The notes: generated by a model not told the origin, from the letters alone. A stretch of 64,000 bases of DNA from Amblyomma americanum (GCF_052857255.1 NC_135504.1:144486121-144550120); one strand, 5' to 3'. Shown: positions 23,246 to 34,700, counted from the stretch's first letter. Program-made: numbers and translations.

Positions 23246-26200
23246 AAAAAGTTTACACCTTTCTCTCGTCTACTCTTCGACGACTTGTAATATCGATGCT
23301 CGTGAATCTTGCTAGTTTCGATCTAAAACGATGTATTCCGTTGTTTTGAGCCGGAATACAAGTTTTCGCGCAGTTCTGAGAGAAAAAGTTTACGCCTTTC
23401 TCTCGTCTACTCTTCGATGACTTGTAAAATCGATGCTCGTGAATCTTGCTAGTTTCGATCTAAAACGATGTAACCCGTTGTTCTGAGCCGGAATACAAGT
23501 TCTGACGCAGTTCTGAGAGAAAACGTTTACACCTTTCTCTCGTCTACTCTTCGAGGACTTGTAAATCGATGCTCGTGAATCTTGCTAGTTTCGATCTAAA
23601 AGGATGAATCTCGTTGTTTTGAGCCGGAATACAAGTTTTCGCGCAGTTCTGAGAGAAAAAGTTTACACCTTTCTCTTGTCTACTCTTCGAAGAGTTGTAA
23701 AATCGATGCTCGTGAATCTTGCTAGTTTCGATCTAAAACGATGTATCCTGTTGTTTTGAGCCGGAATACAAGTTTTCGTGCAGTTCTGAGAGAAAAAGTT
23801 TACACCTTTCTCTTGTCTACTCTTCGAAAAGTTGTAAAATCGATGCTCGTGAATCTTGCTAGTTTCGATCTAAAACGATGTATTCTGTTGTTTTGAGCCG
23901 GAATACAAGTTTTCGCGCAGTTCTGAGAAAAAAAGTTTACACCTTTCTCTCGTCTACTCTTCGACGACTTGTAAAATCGATGCTCGTGAATCTTGCTAGT
24001 TTCGATCTAAAACGATGTATCCCGTTTTTTTGAGCCGGTATACAAGTTCTCGCGCAGTTCTGAGAAAAAAGTTTACACCTTTCCCTCGTATACTCATCGA
24101 CGGCTTGTAAAAGCGATGCTTGTGAATCTTGCTAGTTTCGATCTAAAACGATGTATCCCGTTGTTTTGAGCCGGAATACAAGTTTTCGTGCAGTTCTGAG
24201 AGAAAAAGTTTACACCTTTCTCTCGTCTACTCTTCGAGGACTTGTAAAATCGATGCTCGTGAATCTTGCTAGTTTCGATCTAAAACGATGAATCCTGTTG
24301 TTTTGAGCCGGAATACAAGTTTTCGCGCAGTTCTGAGAGAAAAAGTTTACACCTTTCTCTCGTCTACTCTTCGACGACTTGTAAAATCGATGCTCGTGAA
24401 TCTTGCTCGTTTCGATCTAAAACAATGTATCCCGTTGTTTTGAGCCGGAATACATGTTTTCGTGCAGTTCTGAGAGAAAAAGTTTACACCTTTCTCTCGT
24501 CTACTCTTCGGCGACGTGTAAAATCGATGCTCGTGAATCATGCTAGTTTCGATCTAAAACGATGCATTCCGTTGTTTTGAGTCGGAATACAAGTTTTCGC
24601 GCAGTTCTGAGAGAAAAAGTTTACAATTTTCTCTCGTCTACTCGTCGACGACTTGTAAAATCGATGCTCGTGAATCTTGCTAGTTTCAATCTAAAACGAT
24701 GTATCCCGTTGTTTTGAGCCGGAATACAAGTTTTCGCGCAGTTCTGAGAGAAAAAGTTTACGCCTTTCTCTCGTCTACTCTTCGAGGACTTGTAAAATCG
24801 ATGCTCGTGAATCTTGCTAGTTTTGATCTAAAACGATGTATCCCGTTGTTTTGAGCCGGAATACAAGTTTTCGCGCAGTTCTGAGAGAAAAAGTTTACAA
24901 TTTTCTCTCGTCTACTCGTCGACGACTTGTAAAATCGATGCTCGTGAATCTTGCTAGTTTCGATCTAAAACGATGTATCCCGTTGTTTTGAGCCGGAATA
25001 CAAGTTTTCGTGCAGTTCTGAGAGAAAAAGTTTACACCTTTCTCTCGTCTACTCTTCGGCGACTTGTAAAATCGATGCTCGTGAATCTTGCTAGTTTCGA
25101 TCTAAAACGATGCATTCCGTTGTTTTGAGCCGGAATGCAAGTTTTCGCGCAGTTCTGAGAGAAAAAGTTTACAATTTTCTCTCGTCTACTCGTCGACGAC
25201 TTGTAAAATCGATGCTCGTGAATCTTGCTAGTTTCCATCTAAAACGATGTATCCCGTTTTTTTGAGCCGGAATACAAGTTTTCGTGCAGTTCTGAGAGAA
25301 AAAGTTTACACCTTTCTCTCGTCTACTCTTCGAAGACTTGTAAAATCGATGCTCGTGAATCTTGCTCGTTTCGATCTAAACCGATGTATCCCGTTGTTTT
25401 GAGCCGGAATACAAGTTTTCGCGCAGTTCTGAGAGAAAAAGTTTACACCTTTCTCTCGTCTACTCTTCGACGACTTGTAAAATCGATGCTCGTGAATCTT
25501 GCTCGTTTCGATCTAAAACGATGTATCCCGTTGTTTTGAGCCGGAATACAAGTTTTCGTGCAGTTCTGAGAGGAAAAGTTTACACCTTTCTCTCGTCTAC
25601 TCTTCGGCGACTTGTAAAGTCGATGCTCGTGAATCTTGCTAGTTTCGATCTAAAACGATGCATTCCGTTGTTTTGAGCCGGAATACAAGTTTTCGCGCAG
25701 TTCTGAGAGAAAAAGTTTACACCTTTCTCTCGTCTACTCGTCGACGACTTGTAAAATCGATGCTCGTGAATCTTGCTAGTTTCGATCTAAAACGATGTAT
25801 CCCGTTGTTTGAGCCGGAATACAAGTTTTCGTGCAGTTCTGAGAGAAAAAGTTTACACCTTTCTCTCGTCTACTCTTTGACGACTTGTAAAATCGATGCT
25901 CGTGAATCTTGCTAGTTTTGATCTAAAACGATGCATTCCGTTGTTTTGAGCCGGAATACAAGTTTTCGCGCAGTTCTGAGAGAAAAAGTTTACAATTTTC
26001 TCTCGTCTACTCGTCGACGACTTGTAAAATCGATGCTCGTGAATCTTGCTAGTTTCGATCTAAAACGATGTATTCCGTTGTTTTGAGCCGGAATACAAGT
26101 TTTCGCGCAGTTCTGAGAGAAAAAGTTTACACCTTTCTCTCGTCTACTCTTCGACGACTTGTAAAATCAATGCTCGTGAATCTTGCTAGTTTCGATCTAC

Positions 26201-26928
26201 AACGATGTATCTCGTTGTTTTGAGCTGGAATACAAGTTTTCGCGCAGTTCTGAGAGAAAAAGTTTACACCTTTCTCTCGTCTACTCTTCGACGACTTGTA
26301 AAATCGATGCTCGTGAATCTTGCTAGTTTCGATCTAAAACGATGTATCCCGTTGTTTTGAGCCGGAATACAAGTTTTCGTGCAGTTCTGAGAGAAAAAGT
26401 TTACACCTTTCTCTCTACTCTTCGACGACTTGTATAATCGATGCTCGTGAATCTTGCTAGTTTCGATCTAAAACGATGTATTCCGTTGTTTTGAGCCGGA
26501 ATACAAGTTTTCGCGCAGTTCTGAGAGCAAAAGTTTACAATTTTCTCTCGTCTACTCGTCGACGATTCGTAAAATCGATGCTCGCGAATCTTACTAGTTT
26601 CGATCTAAAACGATGTATACCGTTGTTTTGAGCCGGAATACAAGTTTTCGTGCAGTTCTGAGAGAAAAAGTGTACACCTTTCTCTCGACTACTCTTCGAA
26701 GACTTGTAAAATCGATGCTCGTGAATCTTGCTAGTTTCGATCTAAAACGATGAATCCTGTTGTTTTGAGCCGGAATACAAGTTTCCGCGCAGTACTGAGA
26801 GAAAAAGTTTACACCTTTCTCTCGTCTACTCTTCGACGACTTTTAAAATCGATGCTCGTGAATCTTGCTAGTTTCGATCTAAAACGATGTATCCCGTTGT
26901 TTTGAGCCGGAATACAAGTTTTCGCGCA
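23246..26928 (+). repeat. Satellite segment between PLE copies 2 and 3
   Basis: This holds satellite monomers only. The block is three monomers longer (411 bp) than the block between copies 1 and 2. It contains a 136-bp tttccctcg monomer near 24,080, a gttgtttgagcc deletion near 25,805 and a 134-bp ctctctac monomer near 26,411. The extra monomers lie in the 24,780-25,900 stretch, where gtttacaatttt and ctcgttt subtypes are reiterated. No gene is seen. Confidence 0.92.
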
Positions 26929-27657
26929 GTTCTAAGAGTTCTAAGGGGCATTATTAATTTATGCTTGAAGAATGCTCTGGAAAAGTCATGCCCCCACCTC
27001 ATCAGCGAGAGCTTTCACGCTCAACTCGCAAGGTTCCATCAAGCAGGCTACCCAGCTGATATTTGTGTTTCTGTCGCCGAAGGCATACTAAAGAAGAAGC
27101 GCCAGGAAGGTCAACTGCCGTCTGTGCCTTCAGAAAGAAAAAAAGACAAAATTGCCGTCATTCCTTACATTCATTGCCTGTCCCACAATCTCAAGAAAAT
27201 TGGGACAAAAGCTAATGTTCGTGTCGTTTTTTCTGCCCCTGAAAAACTAAGTGCGCTTTCCAAAAAAACTTTGCCCGCTGATAAACGTCCCCAAAAGCTG
27301 CAGTGCACCATTAACCACAGAAAGAAATTCGTGAAATGTACTGAAGGCATTGTTTATGACATCCCTCTCTCTTGCGGTAAGCGTTATGTTGGTCAGTCAG
27401 GTCGGTGCTTGAATGAGAGACTTCGCGAACACAAAAATACCTTGAGAACTTTTACTGGCAGTAATCTGGCTTTACACTGCAAGGAGTGTGGTTGTGTGCC
27501 ATTTCTGGACAAGTGCTCGATCGTTGCCAGACACCGGGATCAGTTAACGCGAGAGATTATTGAAGCAGCTCGTATCGCTGCCTTGGACGATAAATGTGTA
27601 AGCAAGCCGTCTATCTCCCTGTCCAAAAGAGAGCTGGCCTTCTTAAAGAAACGCTGA
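26887..27657 (+). pseudogene. PLE C-terminal fragment, GIY-YIG endonuclease (copy 3)
   Basis: This is a 256-codon frame with the satellite-derived ATG. The nuclease motifs look intact (GIVY 154-157, YVG 167-169, R173, E223). Copy-specific residues shared with copy 4 are EKSC at 32-35, LARF at 47-50 and KNTL at 183-186. Copies 1, 2 and 5 have ETSC, LAMF and KNNL at these places. It may be nearer the ancestral state because the catalytic tyrosine is present, but that needs an outgroup. The protein still lacks a reverse transcriptase and any recognisable promoter. Confidence 0.85.
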
Positions 27658-27824
27658 ATCGTTCACATCCGTAGATCCTCATTCACCTGTTTTTCATTAT
27701 CTTTCTGGGCGCATGCGCCTGTTTCCCCTCACGGATTACGTTCGTCTTGGCCGCCCTGGTTTCTTTCAGTCGGAAGTTGGATCACCGTTACCGACTCGCC
27801 CAAGTTTCTACCCTTGTGAATTAC
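26939..27824 (+). mobile_element. Penelope-like retroelement remnant, copy 3
   Basis: This 886-bp insert has gttctaagag at 26929-26938 and 27825-27834. It shares several substitutions with copy 4 and differs from copies 1, 2 and 5. One is in the 3' UTR: atcgttcacatcc here, atcgtgcacatcc in copies 1, 2 and 5. Confidence 0.88.
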
Positions 27825-27834
27825 GTTCTAAGAG

Positions 27835-28380
27835 AAAAAGTTTACACCTTTCTCTCGTCTACTCTTCGACGACTTGTAATATCGATGCTCGTGAATCTTG
27901 CTAGTTTCGATATAAAACGATGTATTCCGTTGTTTTGAGCCGGAATACAAGTTTTCGCGCAGTTCTGAGAGAAAAAGTTTACGCCTTTCTCTCGTCTACT
28001 CTTCGATGACTTGTAAAATCGATGCTCGTGAATCTTGCTAGTTTCGATCTAAAACGATGTAACCCGTTGTTCTGAGCCGGAATACAAGTTCTGACGCAGT
28101 TCTGAGAGAAAACGTTTACACCTTTCTCTCGTCTACTCTTCGAGGACTTGTAAAATCGATGCTCGTGAATCTTGCTAGTTTCGATCTAAAAGGATGAATC
28201 TCGTTGTTTTGAGCCGGAATACAAGTTTTCGCGCAGTTCTGAGAGAAAAAGTTTACACCTTTCTCTTGTCTACTCTTCGAAGAGTTGTAAAATCGATGCT
28301 CGTGAATCTTGCTAGTTTCGATCTAAAACGATGTATCCTGTTGTTTTGAGCCGGAATACAAGTTTTCGTGCAGTTCTGAG
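27835..28380 (+). repeat. Satellite segment between PLE copy 3 and hairpin element 1
   Basis: This is about four monomers in the usual downstream order: aatatcg, gtttacgcc/gatgac, taacccg, aaaagg, tatcctg. It ends with agttctgag (28372-28380), the left target-site duplication of the hairpin element. Confidence 0.93.
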
Positions 28381-28473
28381 AGGCGCGACAACAGACAGAC
28401 CACAAGGTAGATAAACGGGACGGAGCGCCTCCGTCCCGTTTATCTACCTTGTGGTCTGTCTGTTGTCGCGCCT
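28381..28473. repeat. Perfect 45-bp inverted repeat, 3-nt loop
   Basis: Arms 28381-28425 and 28429-28473 are exact reverse complements separated by cgc. Arm landmarks are aggcgcgacaacagac, cacaaggtagataaacgg and gacggag, and these words reappear inverted on the right. A single strand or transcript would fold into a very stable hairpin. Confidence 0.97.
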
Positions 28474-28517
28474 GTTATCCAAAGATGTACCAACTTGCCC
28501 AGCAAGACGTTCTTTTA
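28381..28517 (+). mobile_element. Hairpin element copy 1 with 9-bp target-site duplication
   Basis: This is a non-satellite insert flanked by agttctgag at 28372-28380 and 28518-28526. Monomer starts at 28271 and 28554 are 283 bp apart, that is 137 + 146. The insert is itself 137 bp, which appears to be coincidence. Its left 93 bp is a perfect inverted repeat, followed by a 44-bp unique tail with the words gttatccaaagatg and taccaacttgcccagcaag. The tail loosely resembles the PLE 3' end (taccgactcgcccaagttt near 19,022-19,040). I infer a severely 5'-truncated retroelement 3' end with a fold-back inverted copy of its own 5' part. It encodes no protein. Confidence 0.8.
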
Positions 28518-30158
28518 AGTTCTGAGAGAAAAAGTTTACACCTTTCTCTTGTCTACTCTTCGAAGAGTTGTAAAATCGATGCTCGTGAATCTTGCTAGTT
28601 TCGATCTAAAACGATGTATTCTGTTGTTTTGAGCCGGAATACAAGTTTTCGCGCAGTTCTGAGAAAAAAAGTTTACACCTTTCTCTCGTCTACTCTTCGA
28701 CGACTTGTAAAATCCATGCTCGTGAATCTTGCTAGTTTCGATCTAAAACGATGTATTCCGTTGTTTTGAGCCGGAATACAAGTTTTCGCGCAGTTCTGAG
28801 AGAAAAAGTTTACGCCTTTCTCTCGTCTACTCTTCGACGACTTGTAAAATCAATGCTCGTGAATCTTGCTAGTTTCGATCTACAACGATGTATCTCGTTG
28901 TTTTGAGCTGGAATACAAGTTTTCGCGCAGTTCTGAGAGAAAAAGTTTACACCTTTCTCTCGTCTACTCTTCGACGACTTGTAAAATCAATGCTCGTGAA
29001 TCTTGCTAGTTTCGATCTACAACGATGTATCTCGTTGTTTTGAGCTGGAATACAAGTTTTCGCGCAGTTCTGAGAGAAAAAGTTTACACCTTTCTCTCGT
29101 CTACTCTTCGACGACTTGTAAAATCGATGCTCGTGAATCTTGCTAGTTTCGATCTAAAACGATGTATCCCGTTGTTTTGAGCCGGAATACAAATTTTCGT
29201 GCAGTTCTGAGAGAAAAAGTTTACACCTTTCGTCTACTCTTCGACGACTTGTAAAATCGATGCTCGTGAATCTTGCTAGTTTCGATCTAAAACGATGTAT
29301 TCCGTTGTTTTGAGCCGGAATACAAGTTTTCGCGCAGTTCTGAGAGAAGAAGTTTACGCCTTTCTCTCGTCTACTCTTCGAGGACTTGTAAAATCGATGC
29401 TCGTGAATCTTGCTAGTTTCGATCTAAAACGATGTAACCCGTTGTTCTGAGCCGGAATACAAGTTCTGACGCAGTTCTGAGAGAAAACGTTTACACCTTT
29501 CTCTCGTCTACTCTTCGAGGACTTGTAAAATCGATGCTCGTGAATCTTGCTAGTTTTGATCTAAAACGATGTATCCCGTTGTTTTGAGCCAGAATACAAG
29601 TTTTCGCGCAGTTCTGAGAGAAAAAGTTTACAATTTTCTCTCGTCTACTCGTCGACGACTTGTAAAATCGATGCTCGTGAATCTTGCTAGTTTCGATCTA
29701 AAACGATGTATCCCGTTGTTTTGAGCCGGAATACAAGTTTTCGCGCAGTTCTGAGAGAAAAAGTTTACACCTTTCTCTCGTCTACTCTTCGACGACTTGT
29801 AAAATCGATGCTCGTGAATCTTGCTCGTTTCGATCTAAAACGATGTATCCCGTTGTTTTGAGCCGGAATACAAGTTTTCGTGCAGTTCTGAGAGAAAAAG
29901 TGTACACCTTTCTCTCGACTACTCTTCGAAGACTTGTAAAATCGATGCTCGTGAATCTTGCTAGTTTCGATCTAAAACGATGAATCCTGTTGTTTTGAGC
30001 CGGAATACAAGTTTCCGCGCAGTACTGAGAGAAAAAGTTTACACCTTTCTCTCGTCTACTCTTCGACGACTTTTAAAATCGATGCTTGTGAATCTTGCCA
30101 GTTTCGACCTAAAACGATGTATCCCGTTGTTTTGAGCCGGAATACAAGTTTTCGCGCA
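28518..30158 (+). repeat. Satellite segment between hairpin element 1 and PLE copy 4
   Basis: About twelve monomers are present, including two successive caatg / ctacaacg / gagctgg monomers (28,850-29,060). There is also a monomer with a 4-bp deletion (accttt followed directly by cgtctac at about 29,230) and a gagagaagaag variant near 29,345. A junction near 29,880 marks the boundary of the 3230-bp tandem duplication. No gene is seen. Confidence 0.93.
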
Positions 30159-30887
30159 GTTCTAAGAGTTCTAAGGGGCATTATTAATTTATGCTTGAAG
30201 AATGCTCTGGAAAAGTCATGCCCCCACCTCATCAGCGAGAGCTTTCACGCTCAACTCGCAAGGTTCCATCAAGCAGGCTACCCAGCTGATATTTGTGTTT
30301 CTGTCGCCGAAGGCATACTAAAGAAGAAGCGCCAGGAAGGTCAACTGCCGTCTGTGCCTTCAGAAAGAAAAAAAGACAAAATTGCCGTCATTCCTTACAT
30401 TCATTGCCTGTCCCACAATCTCAAGAAAATTGGGACAAAAGCTAATGTTCGTGTCGTTTTTTCTGCCCCTGAAAAACTAAGTGCGCTTTCCAAAAAAACT
30501 TTGCCCGCTGATAAACGTCCCCAAAAGCTGCAGTGCACCATTAACCACAGAAAGAAATTCGTGAAATGTACTGAAGGCATTGTTTATGACATCCCTCTCT
30601 CTTGCGGTAAGCGTTATGTTGGTCAGTCAGGTCGGTGCTTGAATGAGAGACTTCGCGAACACAAAAATACCTTGAGAACTTTTACTGGCAGTAATCTGGC
30701 TTTACACTGCAAGGAGTGTGGTTGTGTGCCATTTCTGGACAAGTGCTCGATCGTTGCCAGACACCGGGATCAGTTAACGCGAGAGATTATTGAAGCAGCT
30801 CGTATCGCTGCCTTGGACGATAAATGTGTAAGCAAGCCGTCTATCTCCCTGTCCAAAAGAGAGCTGGCCTTCTTAAAGAAACGCTGA
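30117..30887 (+). pseudogene. PLE C-terminal fragment, GIY-YIG endonuclease (copy 4)
   Basis: This 256-codon frame has the same translation as copy 3, including intact GIVY, YVG, R173 and E223. It differs from copy 3 only in the satellite just upstream, where gatgcttgtg and cagtttcgacc replace the usual words. It lacks the reverse transcriptase. Confidence 0.85.
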
Positions 30888-31054
30888 ATCGTTCACATCC
30901 GTAGATCCTCATTCACCTGTTTTTCATTATCTTTCTGGGCGCATGCGCCTGTTTCCCCTCACGGATTACGTTCGTCTTGGCCGCCCTGGTTTCTTTCAGT
31001 CGGAAGTTGGATCACCGTTACCGACTCGCCCAAGTTTCTACCCTTGTGAATTAC
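30169..31054 (+). mobile_element. Penelope-like retroelement remnant, copy 4
   Basis: This 886-bp insert has gttctaagag at 30159-30168 and 31055-31064. It is the duplicate of copy 3 at 3230 bp distance, and no difference inside the coding part was noticed. Confidence 0.88.
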
Positions 31055-31064
31055 GTTCTAAGAG

Positions 31065-31610
31065 AAAAAGTTTACACCTTTCTCTCGTCTACTCTTCGAC
31101 GACTTGTAATATCGATGCTCGTGAATCTTGCTAGTTTCGATCTAAAACGATGTATTCCGTTGTTTTGAGCCGGAATACAAGTTTTCGCGCAGTTCTGAGA
31201 GAAAAAGTTTACGCCTTTCTCTCGTCTACTCTTCGATGACTTGTAAAATCGATGCTCGTGAATCTTGCTAGTTTCGATCTAAAACGATGTAACCCGTTGT
31301 TCTGAGCCGGAATACAAGTTCTGACGCAGTTCTGAGAGAAAACGTTTACACCTTTCTCTCGTCTACTCTTCGAGGACTTGTAAAATCGATGCTCGTGAAT
31401 CTTGCTAGTTTCGATCTAAAAGGATGAATCTCGTTGTTTTGAGCCGGAATACAAGTTTTCGCGCAGTTCTGAGAGAAAAAGTTTACACCTTTCTCTTGTC
31501 TACTCTTCGAAGAGTTGTAAAATCGATGCTCGTGAATCTTGCTAGTTTCGATCTAAAACGATGTATCCTGTTGTTTTGAGCCGGAATACAAGTTTTCGTG
31601 CAGTTCTGAG
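31065..31610 (+). repeat. Satellite segment between PLE copy 4 and hairpin element 2
   Basis: This has the same monomer order as 27,835-28,380 and ends in the target duplication agttctgag at 31602-31610. No gene is seen. Confidence 0.93.
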
Positions 31611-31703
31611 AGGCGCGACAACAGACAGACCACAAGGTAGATAAACGGGACGGAGCGCCTCCGTCCCGTTTATCTACCTTGTGGTCTGTCTGTTGTCGCG
31701 CCT
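31611..31703. repeat. Perfect 45-bp inverted repeat, 3-nt loop (second copy)
   Basis: Arms 31611-31655 and 31659-31703 are exact reverse complements with a cgc loop, as in the first copy. Both arms remain perfect after duplication. Confidence 0.97.
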
Positions 31704-31747
31704 GTTATCCAAAGATGTACCAACTTGCCCAGCAAGACGTTCTTTTA
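31611..31747 (+). mobile_element. Hairpin element copy 2
   Basis: This has the same sequence as the copy at 28381 and the same target duplication, agttctgag at 31602-31610 and 31748-31756. It arose by the 3230-bp tandem duplication and not by a second insertion. Confidence 0.8.
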
Positions 31748-34700
31748 AGTTCTGAGAGAAAAAGTTTACACCTTTCTCTTGTCTACTCTTCGAAGAGTTG
31801 TAAAATCGATGCTCGTGAATCTTGCTAGTTTCGATCTAAAACGATGTATTCTGTTGTTTTGAGCCGGAATACAAGTTTTCGCGCAGTTCTGAGAAAAAAA
31901 GTTTACACCTTTCTCTCGTCTACTCTTCGACGACTTGTAAAATCCATGCTCGTGAATCTTGCTAGTTTCGATCTAAAACGATGTATTCCGTTGTTTTGAG
32001 CCGGAATACAAGTTTTCGCGCAGTTCTGAGAGAAAAAGTTTACGCCTTTCTCTCGTCTACTCTTCGACGACTTGTAAAATCAATGCTCGTGAATCTTGCT
32101 AGTTTCGATCTACAACGATGTATCTCGTTGTTTTGAGCTGGAATACAAGTTTTCGCGCAGTTCTGAGAGAAAAAGTTTACACCTTTCTCTCGTCTACTCT
32201 TCGACGACTTGTAAAATCAATGCTCGTGAATCTTGCTAGTTTCGATCTACAACGATGTATCTCGTTGTTTTGAGCTGGAATACAAGTTTTCGCGCAGTTC
32301 TGAGAGAAAAAGTTTACACCTTTCTCTCGTCTACTCTTCGACGACTTGTAAAATCGATGCTCGTGAATCTTGCTAGTTTCGATCTAAAACGATGTATCCC
32401 GTTGTTTTGAGCCGGAATACAAATTTTCGTGCAGTTCTGAGAGAAAAAGTTTACACCTTTCTCTCGTCTACTCTTCGACGACTTGTAAAATCGATGCTCG
32501 TGAATCTTGCTAGTTTCGATCTAAAACGATGTATTCCGTTGTTTTGAGCCGGAATACAAGTTTTCGCGCAGTTCTGAGAGAAGAAGTTTACGCCTTTCTC
32601 TCGTCTACTCTTCGAGGACTTGTAAAATCGATGCTCGTGAATCTTGCTAGTTTCGATCTAAAACGATGTAACCCGTTGTTCTGAGCCGGAATACAAGTTC
32701 TGACGCAGTTCTGAGAGAAAACGTTTACACCTTTCTCTCGTCTACTCTTCGAGGACTTGTAAAATCGATGCTCGTGAATCTTGCTAGTTTTGATCTAAAA
32801 CGATGTATCCCGTTGTTTTGAGCCAGAATACAAGTTTTCGCGCAGTTCTGAGAGAAAAAGTTTACAATTTTCTCTCGTCTACTCGTCGACGACTTGTAAA
32901 ATCGATGCTCGTGAATCTTGCTAGTTTCGATCTAAAACGATGTATCCCGTTGTTTTGAGCCGGAATACAAGTTTTCGCGCAGTTCTGAGAGAAAAAGTTT
33001 ACACCTTTCTCTCGTCTACTCTTCGACGACTTGTAAAATCGATGCTCGTGAATCTTGCTCGTTTCGATCTAAAACGATGTATCCCGTTGTTTTGAGCCGG
33101 AATACAAGTTTTCGTGCAGTTCTGAGAGAAAAAGTTTACACCTTTCTCTCGTCTACTCTTCGGCGACTTGTAAAATCGATGCTCGTGAATCTTGCTAGTT
33201 TCGATCTAAAACGATGCATTCCGTTGTTTTGAGCCGGAATGCAAGTTTTCGCGCAGTTCTGAGAGAAAAAGTTTACAATTTTCTCTCGTCTACTCGTCGA
33301 CGACTTGTAAAATCGATGCTCGTGAATCTTGCTAGTTTCGATCTAAAACGATGTATCCCGTTGTTTTGAGCCGGAATACAAGTTTTCGCGCAGTTCTGAG
33401 AGAAAAAGTTTACACCTTTCTCTCGTCTACTCTTCGACGACTTGTAAAATCGATGCTCGTGAATCTTGCTAGTTTCGATCTAAAACGATGTATCCCGTTT
33501 TTTTGAGCCGGAATACAAGTTTTCGTGCAGTTCTGAGAGAAAAAGTTTACACCTTTCTCTCGTCTACTCTTCGAGGACTTGTAAAATCGATGCTCGTGAA
33601 TCTTGCTCGTTTCGATCTAAACCGATGTATCCCGTTGTTTTGAGCCGGAATACAAGTTTTCGCGCAGTTCTGAGAGAAAAAGTTTACACCTTTCTCTCGT
33701 CTACTCTTCGACGATTTGTAAAATCGATGCTCGTGAATCTTGCTCGTTTCGATCTAAAACGATGTATCCCGTTGTTTTGAGCCGGAATACAAGTTTTCGT
33801 GCAGTTCTGAGAGGAAAAGTTTACACCTTTCTCTCGTCTACTCTTCGGCGACTTGTAAAGTCGATGCTCGTGAATCTTGCTAGTTTCGATCTAAAACGAT
33901 GCATTCCGTTGTTTTAAGCCGGAATACAAGTTTTCGCGCAGTTCTGAGAGAAAAAGTTTACAATTTTCTCTCGTCTACTCGTCGACGACTTGTAAAATCG
34001 ATGCTCGTGAATCTTGCTAGTTTCGATCTAAAACGATGTATCCCGTTGTTTTGAGCCGGAATACAAGTTTTCGCGCAGTTCTGAGAGAAAAAGTTTACAC
34101 CTTTCTCTCGTCTACTCTTCGACGACTTGTAAAATCGATGCTCGTGAATCTTGCTAGTTTCGATCTAAAACGATGTATCCCGTTGTTTTGAGCCGGAATA
34201 CAAGTTTTCGCGCAGTTCTGAGAGAAAAAGTTTACACCTTTCTCTCGTCTACTCTTCGACGACTTGTGAAATCGATGCTCGTGAATCTTGCTAGTTTCGA
34301 TCTAAAACGATGTATCCCGTTTTTTTGAGCCGGAATACAAGTTTTCGTGCAGTTCTGAGAGAAAAAGTTTACACCTTTCTCTCGTCTACTCTACGAGGAC
34401 TTGTAAAATCGATGCTCGTGAATCTTGCTCGTTTCGATCTAAACCGATGTATCCCGTTGTTTTGAGCCGGAATACAAGTTTTCGCGCAGTTCTGAGAGAA
34501 AAAGTTTACACCTTTCTCTCGTCTACTCTTCGACGATTTGTAAAATCGATGCTCGTGAATCTTGCTCGTTTCGATCTAAAACGATGTATCCCGTTGTTTT
34601 GAGCCGGAATACAAGTTTTCGTGCAGTTCTGAGAGGAAAAGTTTACACCTTTCTCTCGTCTACTCTTCGGCGACTTGTAAAGTCGATGCTCGTGAATCTT

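Larger units (their letters stand above)
17028..33110 (+). repeat. Four PLE-bearing higher-order blocks in tandem
   Basis: The left PLE junctions at 18171, 22349, 26938 and 30168 are spaced 4178, 4589 and 3230 bp apart. After subtracting the 896-bp insertion these are 24 monomers minus 6 bp, 27 monomers minus 6 bp, and 16 monomers minus 4 bp plus the 146-bp hairpin insertion. The small deficits are explained by individual 1- to 4-bp monomer deletions visible in the blocks. Block order downstream of each PLE is the same: aatatcg, gtttacgcc/gatgac, taacccg, aaaagg, tatcctg, tattctg. The blocks therefore descend from one inserted ancestor. Confidence 0.92.
26650..33110 (+). repeat. 3230-bp tandem duplication carrying PLE and hairpin element
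   Basis: About 26,650-29,880 and 29,881-33,110 are near-identical, including PLE copies 3 and 4, the hairpin elements and private variants such as caaattttcg and gagccagaatac. The left copy has a 4-bp deletion near 29,230 that the right copy lacks, so the offset changes from 3230 to 3234. Similarity stops on the left above about 26,640 (compare 29,870) and on the right near 33,130. The break lies within ordinary monomer sequence, consistent with in-register unequal exchange. Confidence 0.92.

Noticed and set aside
28381..28473. Rho-independent terminator or sequencing adapter hairpin
   Set aside because: The context is eukaryotic satellite. The arms are far longer than a terminator stem, no U-tract follows, and target-site duplications show a biological insertion. 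Its presence in two duplicated places makes a single-read artefact unlikely.
28381..28517. Hairpin insert as a divergent satellite monomer, because it is also 137 bp long
   Set aside because: It shares no sequence with the monomer, and the flanking agttctgag duplication accounts for an added length of 146 bp. The equal length appears to be coincidence.
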